DNA from: Nocardia donostiensis
GTDB lineage: Bacteria; Actinomycetota; Actinomycetes; Mycobacteriales; Mycobacteriaceae
Reading direction: 5' to 3'
Assembly (NCBI RefSeq): GCF_002081715.1
Contig: NZ_MUKP01000003.1
Span: forward strand, 1-64,000
Length of the DNA: 64,000 nucleotides
Shown: one piece after another, positions 7,688 to 16,676 of the stretch
How positions within the stretch are numbered: the stretch's first letter is position 1
Layout: every line of letters starts with the position of its first letter
Position numbers and translations under genes: made by a program
Notes under the pieces: generated by a model
What the model saw: only the letters and a program-made list of their open reading frames with translations
Databases searched by the model: none
Told to the model about the DNA's origin: nothing

Positions 7688-9238
7688 CTATTGCGCTGAT
7701 GCGATGGCCGCCCGGGCGGCGGGTAGGGCTGCGGTGCGGTCTTCGGGGACCAGGCCGATGCGGGTGCGGCGGTCGAGGAGGTCGTCGGGGTCGAGGGCGC
7801 CTTCCCGGTGTACCGCCCAGGTGAATTCGGCGGTGATGACGTCGCTTCCTGGAGCGACCGGTTCGGCCAGTGCGGGATCGGTGGTGGCGAGTTCGGCGAT
7901 GGCGGTGGCTTCGCTGCCGTAGCGCTCGATCAGGATCGGCGGTGCTGTCATGTGGTCGCGGGCCGGGCCGGAGGTGGCGCCGACCAGCGCGAGGTGGCGG
8001 GTGCGGCAGGGGCCTGCGGGGATATCGGCGTGCGTGATGGCGGCGTCGACGGCGTCGGCGGCCATTTTCCGGTAGGTGGTGAGTTTGCCGCCGACCACCG
8101 TGATCACTCCGTTGGGGGAGGTGAGGACGGCGTGCTCGCGGGAGATATCGGCGGTGCTGTCGGTGCCGGTGCGCAGCAGCGGGCGCAGCCCGGCGAAACT
8201 GCCGCGGATATCGGCGCGGGTCAGCGGTGCGCGCAGCACCGTGTTGACTGTGTCGAGCAGGAAGCCGATTTCGTCGTCGGTCGGGCGGGGCTCGTCGGGG
8301 ACCGGGCCGGGGGCGTCCTCGTCGGTCAGGCCCAGATACACCCGGCCGTGCGGGGCCGGGAGGGCGAAGACGAAGCGGCCGAACGTGCCGGGCACCGGGA
8401 CGGTCAGCGATGCGGTGAGCCCGCCGAAAGCGGCGGCATCGAACACCAGGTGGGTGCCTCGGCTCGGGCGTAGCTCGATACTGGGGTCCACCTGGTCGGC
8501 CCACACCCCGGTCGCGTTGATCACGGCACGGGGCCGCACAGTCAGCGTTTCGCCGGTACGGGTGTCGCGCAGTGTGGCGGTGTCCCCGCCGACCGCGGCG
8601 GCCTCGACCCGGGTGAGCACGGTAGCGCCTGCGGCCGCCGCGGTACGGGCCAGCCCGACGACCAGCCGGGCATCATCGACGAGTTGGCCGTCCCAGGCCT
8701 GCAGCCCGCCGCGCAGTCCGCTGCGCCGCACTGTCGGCGCCAGACGCAGCGCTTCGGCCGATGACACCCGCCGCGACCGCGGTAGCAGCGCCGACGGTGT
8801 CCCGGCACTGGCGCGCAGCAGATCGCCCGCCACGAAACCGGCCCGGATAACCGCACGATGGGCTATACCGATATCCGGTAGCAGCGGAACCAGCTGCGGT
8901 AGCGGCCGCACCAGATGGGGTGCGGTGCTGCCGATCAGGATGCCGCGCTCCACCGCGCTCTCATGGGCGATACCGACGTGCCCGCCCGCTAGATAGCGCA
9001 ACCCGCCGTGTACCAGTTTCGAACTCCACCGGCTGGTGCCGAATGCGAAGTCGTGCCGTTCCACCAGTACGGTGCGCAGTCCGCGGGTGGCGGCGTCCAG
9101 CGCGACCCCCGTTCCGGTCACACCGCCGCCGATCACCAGCACGTCGATATCGGGGGCGTCGCCGAGCGCGGTGAGCTCACGGGCCCGCCGCGCCGCGTTC
9201 AGCGCCGAACTCGCTCCACCGTTCGGGTATCCGGTCAT
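7688..9238 (-). CDS. glpD: FAD-dependent glycerol-3-phosphate dehydrogenase
   Basis: The product is 516 aa. It oxidises sn-glycerol 3-phosphate to dihydroxyacetone phosphate at the membrane and passes electrons to quinone. The N-terminal FAD-binding Rossmann motif is GGGVTGTG (37-44). Family stretches are SSKLVHGGLRYL, GVWADQ and SFAGLRPLL, and a C-terminal helical domain is present. The ATG at 9238 with GGGG-containing upstream sequence gives the usual N terminus; the open frame runs further but that part is arginine-rich noise. The layout glpD-TetR-flavoprotein-lipid kinase matches M. tuberculosis Rv2249c-Rv2252, so this is the glpD1 type. Confidence 0.95.
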   Translation of the reverse strand: MTGYPNGGASSALNAARRARELTALGDAPDIDVLVIGGGVTGTGVALDAATRGLRTVLVERHDFAFGTSRWSSKLVHGGLRYLAGGHVGIAHESAVERGILIGSTAPHLVRPLPQLVPLLPDIGIAHRAVIRAGFVAGDLLRASAGTPSALLPRSRRVSSAEALRLAPTVRRSGLRGGLQAWDGQLVDDARLVVGLARTAAAAGATVLTRVEAAAVGGDTATLRDTRTGETLTVRPRAVINATGVWADQVDPSIELRPSRGTHLVFDAAAFGGLTASLTVPVPGTFGRFVFALPAPHGRVYLGLTDEDAPGPVPDEPRPTDDEIGFLLDTVNTVLRAPLTRADIRGSFAGLRPLLRTGTDSTADISREHAVLTSPNGVITVVGGKLTTYRKMAADAVDAAITHADIPAGPCRTRHLALVGATSGPARDHMTAPPILIERYGSEATAIAELATTDPALAEPVAPGSDVITAEFTWAVHREGALDPDDLLDRRTRIGLVPEDRTAALPAARAAIASAQ

Positions 9239-9654
9239 AGCAGGCCCCTTTCGTTCCAGTGCTCGCGCACGTATCGGAAGTCGACTTATCGACGTTGTCG
9301 TTCGGCGGGTTCGCCGCGGTTGAAGCTGGTTCGTTGTACTCCCGGCCCGCGCAGGCCTCCAGGGAGTTCGCTGCCCCGGGCCGAAGGTGACTGGGCCGGC
9401 AGCTCCACCCAGGCCGGTGCCGCCGTAGCGCGCCCGGTGAGTGAGCAACCGACAGATGGACGCCAGGATCCGATCCGTCGCCGATTCCGGGGGCGCGGAG
9501 GGGGACGGCCGGTGCTCGCCTCACTGTGGAACGGGCCCCTCGGCGGCTGCCTGGTCGACGCGCTGGTGTGTTCGGCACGCATCCGAAGCCGAACGGGGGT
9601 GTGTGTGCGCCGTCTGCGCTGCAGGGGGCAGTGCAGGTTTCGTGCGGATCGCGT
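9239..9654. other. Gene-free region between the TetR gene and glpD
   Basis: Both flanking genes run leftward, so this stretch follows the TetR gene and precedes glpD. It must hold the glpD promoter unless the two genes are co-transcribed. No convincing promoter, hairpin or small gene was picked out. Open frames on both strands are arginine/proline-rich and look like high-GC shadows. Confidence 0.4.
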
Positions 9655-10311
9655 TCATCGGGTGGGAGGCTCGGGGGCCGGGACGTCCCGCGTCGTGGCG
9701 GGGTCAACGGGGGCGAGGTAGGCGTCGACCGCGTGGAAGAGTTCGGTGCCCAGGTCGGGGCCGGGAAGGACCGGGGCCACCGTCGCTGCTGACTGGACTG
9801 CGGATTGGGCGATGAGCAGCAGCATGGTGGCCATATGTTCCGGGTCGCCGCGGCGGATCGAGCCGTCGTTCTGCCCGACGCGGATACCGGCGGCGAAGAG
9901 ATCGATCAGGTGCCGCTGGTTGCGGCCGAGACGGCCGAAGACGTAGGTCAGCATCAGGTCGGTGTCGGTGCGGAAGATCTTCCGGAACAACGGGTTGGCG
10001 CGGATCGTGGCCGCGCCGTCGACGATGCCGCGGGTCAGTCTGGTCCGCCCCGGTCCCCGGTCGGGTACGGCGCTGCCGATGATGCCGCGCAACTCGCGGA
10101 CCAGCAGTTCGGCGATCAGCGCTCCGGTGTCGGGCCAGCGCCGGTACACCGTCGGCCTGCTGACCTTCGCCCGGCGGGCCACCTCGGTGAGCGTGGTGCG
10201 CCGCACCCCGAACTCGGCCACGCAGTCCCGCGCCGCCGCCAGGATCGCCAGATCGACGGCGGCGGGCTCCGGGTCCTGGCCGCCGAGAGCGGATGCGGTG
10301 TCGGAATGCAC
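9655..10311 (-). CDS. TetR/AcrR family transcriptional regulator
   Basis: The product is 218 aa. The N-terminal helix-turn-helix is TLTEVARRAKVSRPTVYRRW (about 40-59), a standard TetR recognition segment. The C-terminal ligand domain is unrelated to named subfamilies. It starts at GTG 10311, with GAGGTGAT about 5 bases upstream. It is divergent from the flavoprotein gene, with 54 bases between them containing an inverted repeat, and lies upstream of glpD. It probably controls both sides in response to a lipid or glycerol metabolite, as inferred from position. It is the positional match of Rv2250c. Confidence 0.92.
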   Translation of the reverse strand: MHSDTASALGGQDPEPAAVDLAILAAARDCVAEFGVRRTTLTEVARRAKVSRPTVYRRWPDTGALIAELLVRELRGIIGSAVPDRGPGRTRLTRGIVDGAATIRANPLFRKIFRTDTDLMLTYVFGRLGRNQRHLIDLFAAGIRVGQNDGSIRRGDPEHMATMLLLIAQSAVQSAATVAPVLPGPDLGTELFHAVDAYLAPVDPATTRDVPAPEPPTR

Positions 10312-10338
10312 GCCATCACCTCATAAGATTCTTACTGC

Positions 10339-10355
10339 TTGACAAACTATGTAAA
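10339..10355. promoter_or_regulatory. Candidate TetR operator in divergent promoter region
   Basis: TTGACA (10339-10344) and TGTAAA (10350-10355) form an inverted repeat, 5 of 6 positions, around AACTA. It lies in the only non-coding DNA between the two divergent genes. TTGACA also reads as a -35 element rightward, and TTTACA as one leftward, so a bound repressor would block both promoters. Confidence 0.5.
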
Positions 10356-10365
10356 ACTGTAACGC

Positions 10366-12021
10366 ATGGGCGACAGTCAGCAACCGTTTGGCACCGCGGG
10401 GACGTCTCCGGCAGACGTCTCCGGCGGTGTGCCGGCAGAGGGTATGGTGTGGGACGCTTGGGGCATCCCTGCCGGGCACAAGCCGTTGTCGGCGCAGATC
10501 CGAGGGTTGCTAGGACAGGTGTTCGGAGTGTCCGGGGAACCGGTGGCGCGCCGCGATGAGGGCGACGTGCCGCTGCGGGAACCGGCACTGTCCTCCGATC
10601 GGCGCGCCGGACTGGCCGCGATCGTCGGCGCCGACCACGTATCGACCGAACACCGCGACCGCTTGCGGCACGCAGGCGGAAAAAGCACTCTCGATCTGCT
10701 GCGACGCCGCGGTGACGGGCCGCAGGACGCCCCCGACGCCGTCGTCTTCCCGGCCGATCACGATCAGGTCCTCGCCGTGCTCGCCCACTGCTCCGGGCAC
10801 GGGATCGCGGTGGTTCCGTTCGGTGGCGGCACCAGTGTGGTCGGCGGGCTCGATCCGGTGCGCGGGCGTTTCGAGACCGTTATCGCGCTGGATCTGCGCC
10901 GCCTGGACTCACTGATCGCGCTGGACCCGGTCAGCGGCACCGCGACCCTCGGGGCAGGTGTCACCGGTCCGCGTGCCGAACAGTTGCTCGGCACGCACGG
11001 TCTGTCGCTGGGCCACTTCCCGCAGAGCTTCGAATTCGCCAGCATCGGCGGGTTCGCCGCCACTCGGTCGTCGGGACAGGCGTCGGCAGGCTACGGCCGT
11101 TTCGACGACATGGTCCAGCATCTGTGCCTCGCCACCCCTGGCGGGACCGTGGAACTGGGCCGGGCTCCGGCCTCGGCTGCCGGGCCCGACCTGCGTGAGC
11201 TGTTCGTCGGCTCCGAAGGGACTCTCGGTGTGATCACCGAGGTCACGGTGCGCGTGCATCCCATACCGGAAACCGTTGCCTACCAAGCGTGGTCGTTCCC
11301 CGATTTCGACACCGGTGCGGCCGCGCTGCGCACCGTGGTGCAAACCGGCGCCGCTCCGACAGTGCTGCGCCTGTCCGACGAGGTCGAGACAGCGCTCAAC
11401 CTGGCGCGGGCAGGCAGCATCGGGGGTGATGCGGTGTCCGGCTGTCTTGCGGTCACCACCGTCGAGGGCACCCGCGCGCATGTGGCGGCCCGCTGCGCCG
11501 AAGCCGCAGCGCTGCTGCGCGCCGCGGGCGGCACCGATCTGGGCGAAGCCCCGGCTCGGGAGTGGGAACACGGCCGTTTCGCCGCGCCCTACCTGCGCGA
11601 TGCTCTGTTGGATCTGGGTGTGCTGTGCGAAACACTGGAGACCGCCACCAGCTGGGGCAACCTGGCCGCATTGAAGGAACAGGTCACCACCGCGCTGACC
11701 GAGGCGCTGACCGCGCAGCAGACACCACCGGTGGTGATGTGCCATATCTCGCATACGTACCCGACCGGCGCCTCGCTGTATTTCACCGTGCTCGCCAAGA
11801 TGCTCGACGACCCGATCGCCCAGTGGCTGTCCGCGAAGACCGCCGCCGGTGACGCGATCATGGCCGCGGGCGGCACCATCACCCACCATCACGCGGTGGG
11901 GGCCGATCATCGAGACTGGCTTCCCGACGAAATCGGCAACCTGGGTGTTCGGGTGCTGCGGGCGGTGAAACAGGAAGTCGATCCGGCGGGCATCCTCAAT
12001 CCGGGAAAGCTGTTGCCATGA
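10366..12021 (+). CDS. FAD-binding oxidase, alkylglycerone-phosphate synthase-like
   Basis: The product is 551 aa. A PCMH-type FAD-binding domain carries VVPFGGGTSVVGG (149-161). QSFEFASIGGFAATRSSG and GYGRFDDMV match the alkylglycerone-phosphate synthase (ADPS) pattern, and the C-terminal HHHAVG (His507-509) matches the active-site histidine run of that enzyme. ADPS swaps an acyl for an alkyl chain on acyl-DHAP to start ether lipid synthesis; here that role is inferred only. The ATG at 10366 is used, but ATG 10444 (MVWDAWG) resembles the start of relatives. It overlaps the next gene by ATGA. It is the Rv2251 equivalent. Confidence 0.88.
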   Translation: MGDSQQPFGTAGTSPADVSGGVPAEGMVWDAWGIPAGHKPLSAQIRGLLGQVFGVSGEPVARRDEGDVPLREPALSSDRRAGLAAIVGADHVSTEHRDRLRHAGGKSTLDLLRRRGDGPQDAPDAVVFPADHDQVLAVLAHCSGHGIAVVPFGGGTSVVGGLDPVRGRFETVIALDLRRLDSLIALDPVSGTATLGAGVTGPRAEQLLGTHGLSLGHFPQSFEFASIGGFAATRSSGQASAGYGRFDDMVQHLCLATPGGTVELGRAPASAAGPDLRELFVGSEGTLGVITEVTVRVHPIPETVAYQAWSFPDFDTGAAALRTVVQTGAAPTVLRLSDEVETALNLARAGSIGGDAVSGCLAVTTVEGTRAHVAARCAEAAALLRAAGGTDLGEAPAREWEHGRFAAPYLRDALLDLGVLCETLETATSWGNLAALKEQVTTALTEALTAQQTPPVVMCHISHTYPTGASLYFTVLAKMLDDPIAQWLSAKTAAGDAIMAAGGTITHHHAVGADHRDWLPDEIGNLGVRVLRAVKQEVDPAGILNPGKLLP

Positions 12022-12962
12022 CCGAGCCTTCGGTACGCGAAGTGCGCGCGGTGACCGTGGTCACCAACCCGTCGTCCGGACACGGGAAGGGCGACGACGC
12101 GGCCGCCGCCGCCATCGCCCGGCTGTCGGAACGCGGTGTCGCGGTCACCGAGATCCGCGCCCCCTCGGCAGCGGAATCGCTACGGCAGCTCCAACGTTCG
12201 GTCGCGGGCGCGGTAGGTGGGCTGAAACCGAATGCGGTGGTCTGCGTGGGCGGGGACGGTATGGTCTCGACGGCATTGGGTGCACTCGCCCGCACCGGGG
12301 TGCCGTTGGCGCTGATACCGGGCGGCACCGGCAACGATCTGGCCCGCGAGTTCGGTATCCCGGCCGATGATCCCGCCGCCGCCGCCGATGTGGTGCTCGA
12401 CGGCCGGATTCACGTGATCGACTTGGGCGAGATCGAAGCGCCGGATACTGCGCCGATGTTGTTCGCGACCGTGGCCTGCACCGGTTTCAGTGCCCGAGTC
12501 ACCTTGCGGGCCAACCGGATGCGCTGGCCGCGTGGCCCCCTGCGCTACACCTTCGCCGCGGTGGCCGAACTCGCCCGCGGTTCCGCGGTACCCTATCGCA
12601 TCGAGTTGCCGGACCAGACGGATTCGCGGCAGACGGTGTTCGAGACCGAGGCGGTGATGGTGGAGGTCGGCAATACCACCACCTACGGCGGCGGCATGCT
12701 GATCTGCCCGGACGCCGTCGCCGACGACGGTCTGCTCGACGTGACCGTGGTGGGTGCGGTGTCGCGACGGGAAATGCTGCGCCTGCTGCCAGCGCTGTCA
12801 TCGGGGAAACGGATCGATCACCCAGCTGTCTCGCAGCATCGGGTCGAATGGCTGCGATTGTCGTCGCCCGGGGCGCCCGCGACCGCGGACGGGGAACCGG
12901 CGGGTGTGTTGCCGATCACGGTGCGTGCTGTGCCGGGCGCGCTGTCACTGCTGGTGCCCTGA
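12018..12962 (+). CDS. Diacylglycerol kinase-family lipid kinase (DagK/YegS)
   Basis: The product is 314 aa. It has the catalytic domain of diacylglycerol/sphingosine kinases: NPSSGHGKG (17-25), the nucleotide-binding VCVGGDGMVS (75-84, GGDG at 78-81) and IPGGTGNDLARE (100-111). The C-terminal half is a beta-rich substrate domain with GGGMLICPDAVADDGLLDV. It phosphorylates a lipid hydroxyl, probably diacylglycerol. It starts in a four-base overlap with the flavoprotein gene (12018-12021), so the two are translationally coupled. It corresponds to Rv2252, reported to phosphorylate diacylglycerol. Confidence 0.93.
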   Translation: MTEPSVREVRAVTVVTNPSSGHGKGDDAAAAAIARLSERGVAVTEIRAPSAAESLRQLQRSVAGAVGGLKPNAVVCVGGDGMVSTALGALARTGVPLALIPGGTGNDLAREFGIPADDPAAAADVVLDGRIHVIDLGEIEAPDTAPMLFATVACTGFSARVTLRANRMRWPRGPLRYTFAAVAELARGSAVPYRIELPDQTDSRQTVFETEAVMVEVGNTTTYGGGMLICPDAVADDGLLDVTVVGAVSRREMLRLLPALSSGKRIDHPAVSQHRVEWLRLSSPGAPATADGEPAGVLPITVRAVPGALSLLVP

Positions 12963-12986
12963 CCGGCATCGGCGATCGGGGGAGTG

Positions 12987-13676
12987 CTACCCCGCGAAGG
13001 AGATTCGTTGCAGATGGTCGACCGTGGACCGGTCCGCGATCACCAGTGACGCCGGGTTCGGGACGGGGTTGTGGCCGGAGTCGATCGCGTGCAGCATCCG
13101 CTGCCATCGCGAGCAGTGCAGTCGGAAAGAGAACCCGTTGATCCGCCGCCCGCGTGCGTACTGACCGGCCCTGGCGATGGAGGCGGGTACGTCGAGCAGG
13201 ATCAGATGCAGTTCGCGGCCGTGTGCAGCAGCCCAGTGCGCGATCATCCGCCGCGCCCAGCCGAAAGTGGCGCATTCGTGGATCACCACCGGCCCGGCGT
13301 TATCGCGCAGCGCCCGCCGGATCCGCGTGTAATGCACCACATGCACCAGCGGACGCCACAGCGGATAGGGCAGTTTGTTCAGGCGCCGCCGCCACGCATT
13401 GCGGACGTGGTTGGAGTCGAGCACCATCGACCCGGACGGTCCGCGTGGCGGTTGTTCGGCATCGGCTGTGGAACTGAACAAAATTTTCAGCGCCGTGCTC
13501 TTACCCGCGCCGGGTACGCCCGCGATGATCAGTGCGGCAGTTGCGGAATAGCGCAGTTCACCGACCTGGTGATCGCGTAGGTCGTGCACCGCGTGGGGTG
13601 CGATGACATCGGAAATTCGTTCGGGGCCGCGGGATTCGGGTGGTGACAACGGTAGCGCGTCGAGCGGGGGGTTCAC
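12987..13676 (-). CDS. P-loop AAA-type ATPase of unknown role
   Basis: The product is about 229 aa. A Walker A motif GVPGAGKST lies at residues 53-61, and VVIHECATF further on looks like a Walker B-type strand. The layout (P-loop, a DSNHVRNAW switch-like segment, then HLILLDVPASIARAGQYARGR as a lid) resembles small kinase-type AAA_33/zeta-like proteins. The substrate is unknown. The start is unsure: GTG 13676 is chosen by length, and a further 60 bases are open upstream. It converges on the lipid kinase gene with only 24 bases between stops. Confidence 0.75.
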   Translation of the reverse strand: MNPPLDALPLSPPESRGPERISDVIAPHAVHDLRDHQVGELRYSATAALIIAGVPGAGKSTALKILFSSTADAEQPPRGPSGSMVLDSNHVRNAWRRRLNKLPYPLWRPLVHVVHYTRIRRALRDNAGPVVIHECATFGWARRMIAHWAAAHGRELHLILLDVPASIARAGQYARGRRINGFSFRLHCSRWQRMLHAIDSGHNPVPNPASLVIADRSTVDHLQRISFAG

Positions 13677-13890
13677 CCTTTCAGGTTCCCCAGTCCGGTC
13701 CGGATCGGCAACACCGGAGCCGCAACCCAGCTGCACCGAGCACGCTGGGCTGTGAGTTCGCCGACGAGAGTGCGCCGTGGACCGGCACCGATCCGGCCGG
13801 ACGCCGCATCCTCGTTCCCACGCTGCCGGGAAGCTGAGAATTGTTTATGGATTCGCGGCCGCCCCGCCGAGCGGCGGTAGGCTGGGCGGC

Positions 13891-13937
13891 GAAGGCGAAG
13901 TCTTCGGTGTCCCTCATCCACCGAAGACTTCGCCTTC
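13891..13937. repeat. 19-bp perfect inverted repeat upstream of valS
   Basis: GAAGGCGAAGTCTTCGGTG (13891-13909) is matched exactly by its reverse complement (13919-13937) around the 9-base loop TCCCTCATC. It lies between divergent genes, about 50 bases upstream of the valS -10 box, so it would not be in the valS mRNA. There is no T tract. It may be a protein-binding site, a structure in an unseen RNA, or a terminator for one. A smaller CCGCC-GAGC-GGCGG hairpin precedes it at 13863-13876. Confidence 0.75.
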
Positions 13938-13988
13938 CTCTGCATCGGCGGCGCCTCGCCCCTGCGCAAAGCGGCTGGCATCGGCCAC

Positions 13989-13994
13989 TAGAAT
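13989..13994 (+). promoter_or_regulatory. -10 box of leaderless valS promoter
   Basis: TAGAAT ends six bases before the GTG at 14001. There is no ribosome site, so transcription probably starts at the GTG itself and the mRNA is leaderless. Confidence 0.55.
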
Positions 13995-14000
13995 CACGGC

Positions 14001-16676
14001 GTGACCAGCGCAGCCCCTGACAACACGCGTAATCGTGCCGATGCACTCCCCTCGAGCTGGAATCCCGGCGAGGTGGAGGCAGACCTGTACGAGCGCTGGG
14101 TAGCCGCTGGTTACTTCACCGCCGACCCGGCCAGCGGCAAACCGCCGTATTCGATCGTGCTGCCGCCGCCGAACGTCACCGGCACGCTGCACATGGGCCA
14201 TGCCCTCGACCACACCCTCATGGACACCCTCGCCCGCCGCAAACGAATGCAGGGCTACGAGGTGCTGTGGCTGCCCGGGATGGACCACGCGGGTATCGCC
14301 ACCCAGTCGGTGGTGGAAAAACAACTGGCCGTCGACGGCAAGACCAAGGAAGACCTCGGGCGTGAGCTGTTCGTGCAGCAGGTCTGGGATTGGAAACGCG
14401 AATCCGGCGGCGCCATCCAGGGCCAGATGCGCGCGCTCGGCGACAGCGTCGACTGGTCCCGCGACCGGTTCACCATGGACGAGGGTCTGTCCCGCGCGGT
14501 CCAAACGATCTTCAAGCGCCTCTACGATGCGGGCCTGATCTACCGGGCCGAACGTCTGGTGAACTGGTCGCCGGAACTGCGCACCGCCATCTCCGATATC
14601 GAGGTCAAATACGAAGACGTCGAAGGTGAGCTGGTGTCGCTGCGATACGGCTCTCTCGACGACGCGCAACCACATGTGATCGTCGCAACCACCCGGGTGG
14701 AGACGATGCTCGGTGATACGGCCGTCGCCGTGCACCCGGACGATCCGCGCTACCAGGCCCTGATCGGCACCACTCTGGAACATCCGATCACCGGCAGGCA
14801 GATCCCGGTGATCGCCGACAGCTACGTCGACCCCGAGTTCGGCTCCGGGGCGGTCAAGATCACCCCGGCGCACGACCCCAACGACTTCGAGATGGGGTTG
14901 CGGCACAACCTGCCGATGCCGTCGATCATGGACGAGCGCGGCCGGATCACCGGCACCGGTACCGAATTCGATGGTATGGACCGGTTCGAGGCGCGGGTGA
15001 AGGTGCGCGAGCGGCTCGCCGCCGAAGGGCGTGTGGTCGCCGAGAAACGCCCCTACGTGCACAGTGTCGGTCATTCCGAACGTAGCGGCGAACCGATCGA
15101 ACCGCGGCTTTCCATGCAGTGGTGGGTGAAGGTGTCGTCGCTGGCCGAAGCGGCGGGCGACGCGGTGCGCAACGGCGCCACCGTGATCCACCCCGCCAGT
15201 CAGGAGCCGCGCTGGTTCGCGTGGGTCGACGATATGCACGACTGGTGTATCTCCCGGCAGCTGTGGTGGGGGCACCGTATCCCGATCTGGTACGGCCCCG
15301 AGGGGGAGGTGCTCTGCGTCGGCCCCGACGAGACCGCCCCCGAGGGCTGGGTGCAGGACCCGGACGTGCTCGACACCTGGTTCTCCTCCGGGCTGTGGCC
15401 GTTCTCCACCATGGGCTGGCCGGAGGCCACCGCCGAACTGCAACGGTTCTATCCGACGAGCGTGCTGGTCACCGGTTACGACATCCTGTTCTTCTGGGTG
15501 GCCAGAATGATGATGTTCGGCACTTTCGTCGCCGACGACCCGGCGATCACCGCAGGTAAGGGTGGCGCACCGCAGGTGCCCTTCAAAGACGTGTTCCTGC
15601 ACGGCCTGATCCGCGACCAGTACGGCAAGAAGATGTCGAAGTCGCGCGGTAACGGTATCGACCCGTTGGACTGGATCAACGACTACGGCGCCGATGCGCT
15701 GCGGTTCACCCTGGCTCGCGGCGCGCAGCCGGGCGGCGACCTGTCGGTCGGTGAACCGCATGCGCTGGCCTCCCGCAGCTTCGTCACCAAACTGTTCAAC
15801 GCGACCAAGTTCGCGCTGATGAACGGCGCATACCCCGGCGACCTGCCCGCCCGCGAGACGCTCACCGACCCCGACCGGTGGATCCTGGACCGGCTGGATC
15901 AGGTCCGTGCCGAGGTCGACGCCGCGTTCGACGCCTACGAATTCGGCAAGGCGTGCGAGGCGCTGTACCACTTCGCCTGGGACGAGTTGTGCGACTGGTA
16001 TGTGGAACTGTCCAAGGCCCAGTTCGCCGCCGCCGATCGCGCCGAGTCCACTCGGGTGGTGCTGGGCACCGTGCTGGACGCCGTGCTGCGGCTACTGCAC
16101 CCGGTGATCCCGTTTCTCACCGAATCGCTGTGGCAGGCGCTCACCGGCGGCGAATCCATCGTTGTCTCCGCCTGGCCGCAGCCCAGCGGTGTGCCCACCG
16201 ACACCGCGGCCGCCCAGCGGGTCGCCGATACGCAGCGGCTGATCACCGAGATCCGCCGGTTCCGCAGCGACCAGGGCCTGGCCGATAAACAGAAGGTGGC
16301 CGCCATGGTGATCGGCCTCGATGAGGCGGGTCTGGCGCATCTGCACGATTCGGTGGCCAACCTGGCCCGGCTCACCGAACCCGGCGACGGTTTTGCTGCC
16401 ACCGCCTCGGTCGAGGTGCGACTCAGCACGACAACGGTGACCGTGGAGGTGGACACCTCGGGGGCGGTCGACTTGGTCGCCGAACGCCGCAGGCTGGAGA
16501 AGGACCTCGCCGCAGCCCAGAAGGAGCTGGCGGGCACCACGGCCAAACTCGGCAACGAAGCGTTCCTGGCCAAAGCGCCCGAACCCGTGGTGACCAAGAT
16601 CAGGGACCGCCGGGACGTCGCCGCCGCCGAAGTGGAACGCATCGGCGCCCGATTGGCGGAGCTGAGCGGCAAGTGA
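14001..16676 (+). CDS. valS: Valyl-tRNA synthetase
   Basis: The product is 891 aa, a class I synthetase that charges tRNA-Val. The ATP site shows the HIGH motif as HMGH (64-67, in [13 protein letters not shown]) and KMSKS at about 544-548 ([11 protein letters not shown]). The large CP1 editing insertion lies between them and includes [17 protein letters not shown]. The extreme C terminus ([19 protein letters not shown] onward) is the coiled-coil arm typical of ValRS. It starts at GTG 14001, probably leaderless. Its last bases overlap folC. The valS-folC-DUF4233-ndk-rne order is that of M. tuberculosis. Confidence 0.98.
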   Translation: MTSAAPDNTRNRADALPSSWNPGEVEADLYERWVAAGYFTADPASGKPPYSIVLPPPNVTGTLHMGHALDHTLMDTLARRKRMQGYEVLWLPGMDHAGIATQSVVEKQLAVDGKTKEDLGRELFVQQVWDWKRESGGAIQGQMRALGDSVDWSRDRFTMDEGLSRAVQTIFKRLYDAGLIYRAERLVNWSPELRTAISDIEVKYEDVEGELVSLRYGSLDDAQPHVIVATTRVETMLGDTAVAVHPDDPRYQALIGTTLEHPITGRQIPVIADSYVDPEFGSGAVKITPAHDPNDFEMGLRHNLPMPSIMDERGRITGTGTEFDGMDRFEARVKVRERLAAEGRVVAEKRPYVHSVGHSERSGEPIEPRLSMQWWVKVSSLAEAAGDAVRNGATVIHPASQEPRWFAWVDDMHDWCISRQLWWGHRIPIWYGPEGEVLCVGPDETAPEGWVQDPDVLDTWFSSGLWPFSTMGWPEATAELQRFYPTSVLVTGYDILFFWVARMMMFGTFVADDPAITAGKGGAPQVPFKDVFLHGLIRDQYGKKMSKSRGNGIDPLDWINDYGADALRFTLARGAQPGGDLSVGEPHALASRSFVTKLFNATKFALMNGAYPGDLPARETLTDPDRWILDRLDQVRAEVDAAFDAYEFGKACEALYHFAWDELCDWYVELSKAQFAAADRAESTRVVLGTVLDAVLRLLHPVIPFLTESLWQALTGGESIVVSAWPQPSGVPTDTAAAQRVADTQRLITEIRRFRSDQGLADKQKVAAMVIGLDEAGLAHLHDSVANLARLTEPGDGFAATASVEVRLSTTTVTVEVDTSGAVDLVAERRRLEKDLAAAQKELAGTTAKLGNEAFLAKAPEPVVTKIRDRRDVAAAEVERIGARLAELSGK

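Noticed and set aside
13914..15971. 685-codon open frame antisense to valS
   Set aside because: The plus strand encodes an unmistakable ValRS; the antisense product is His/Gly/Asp-rich and arises from codon bias.
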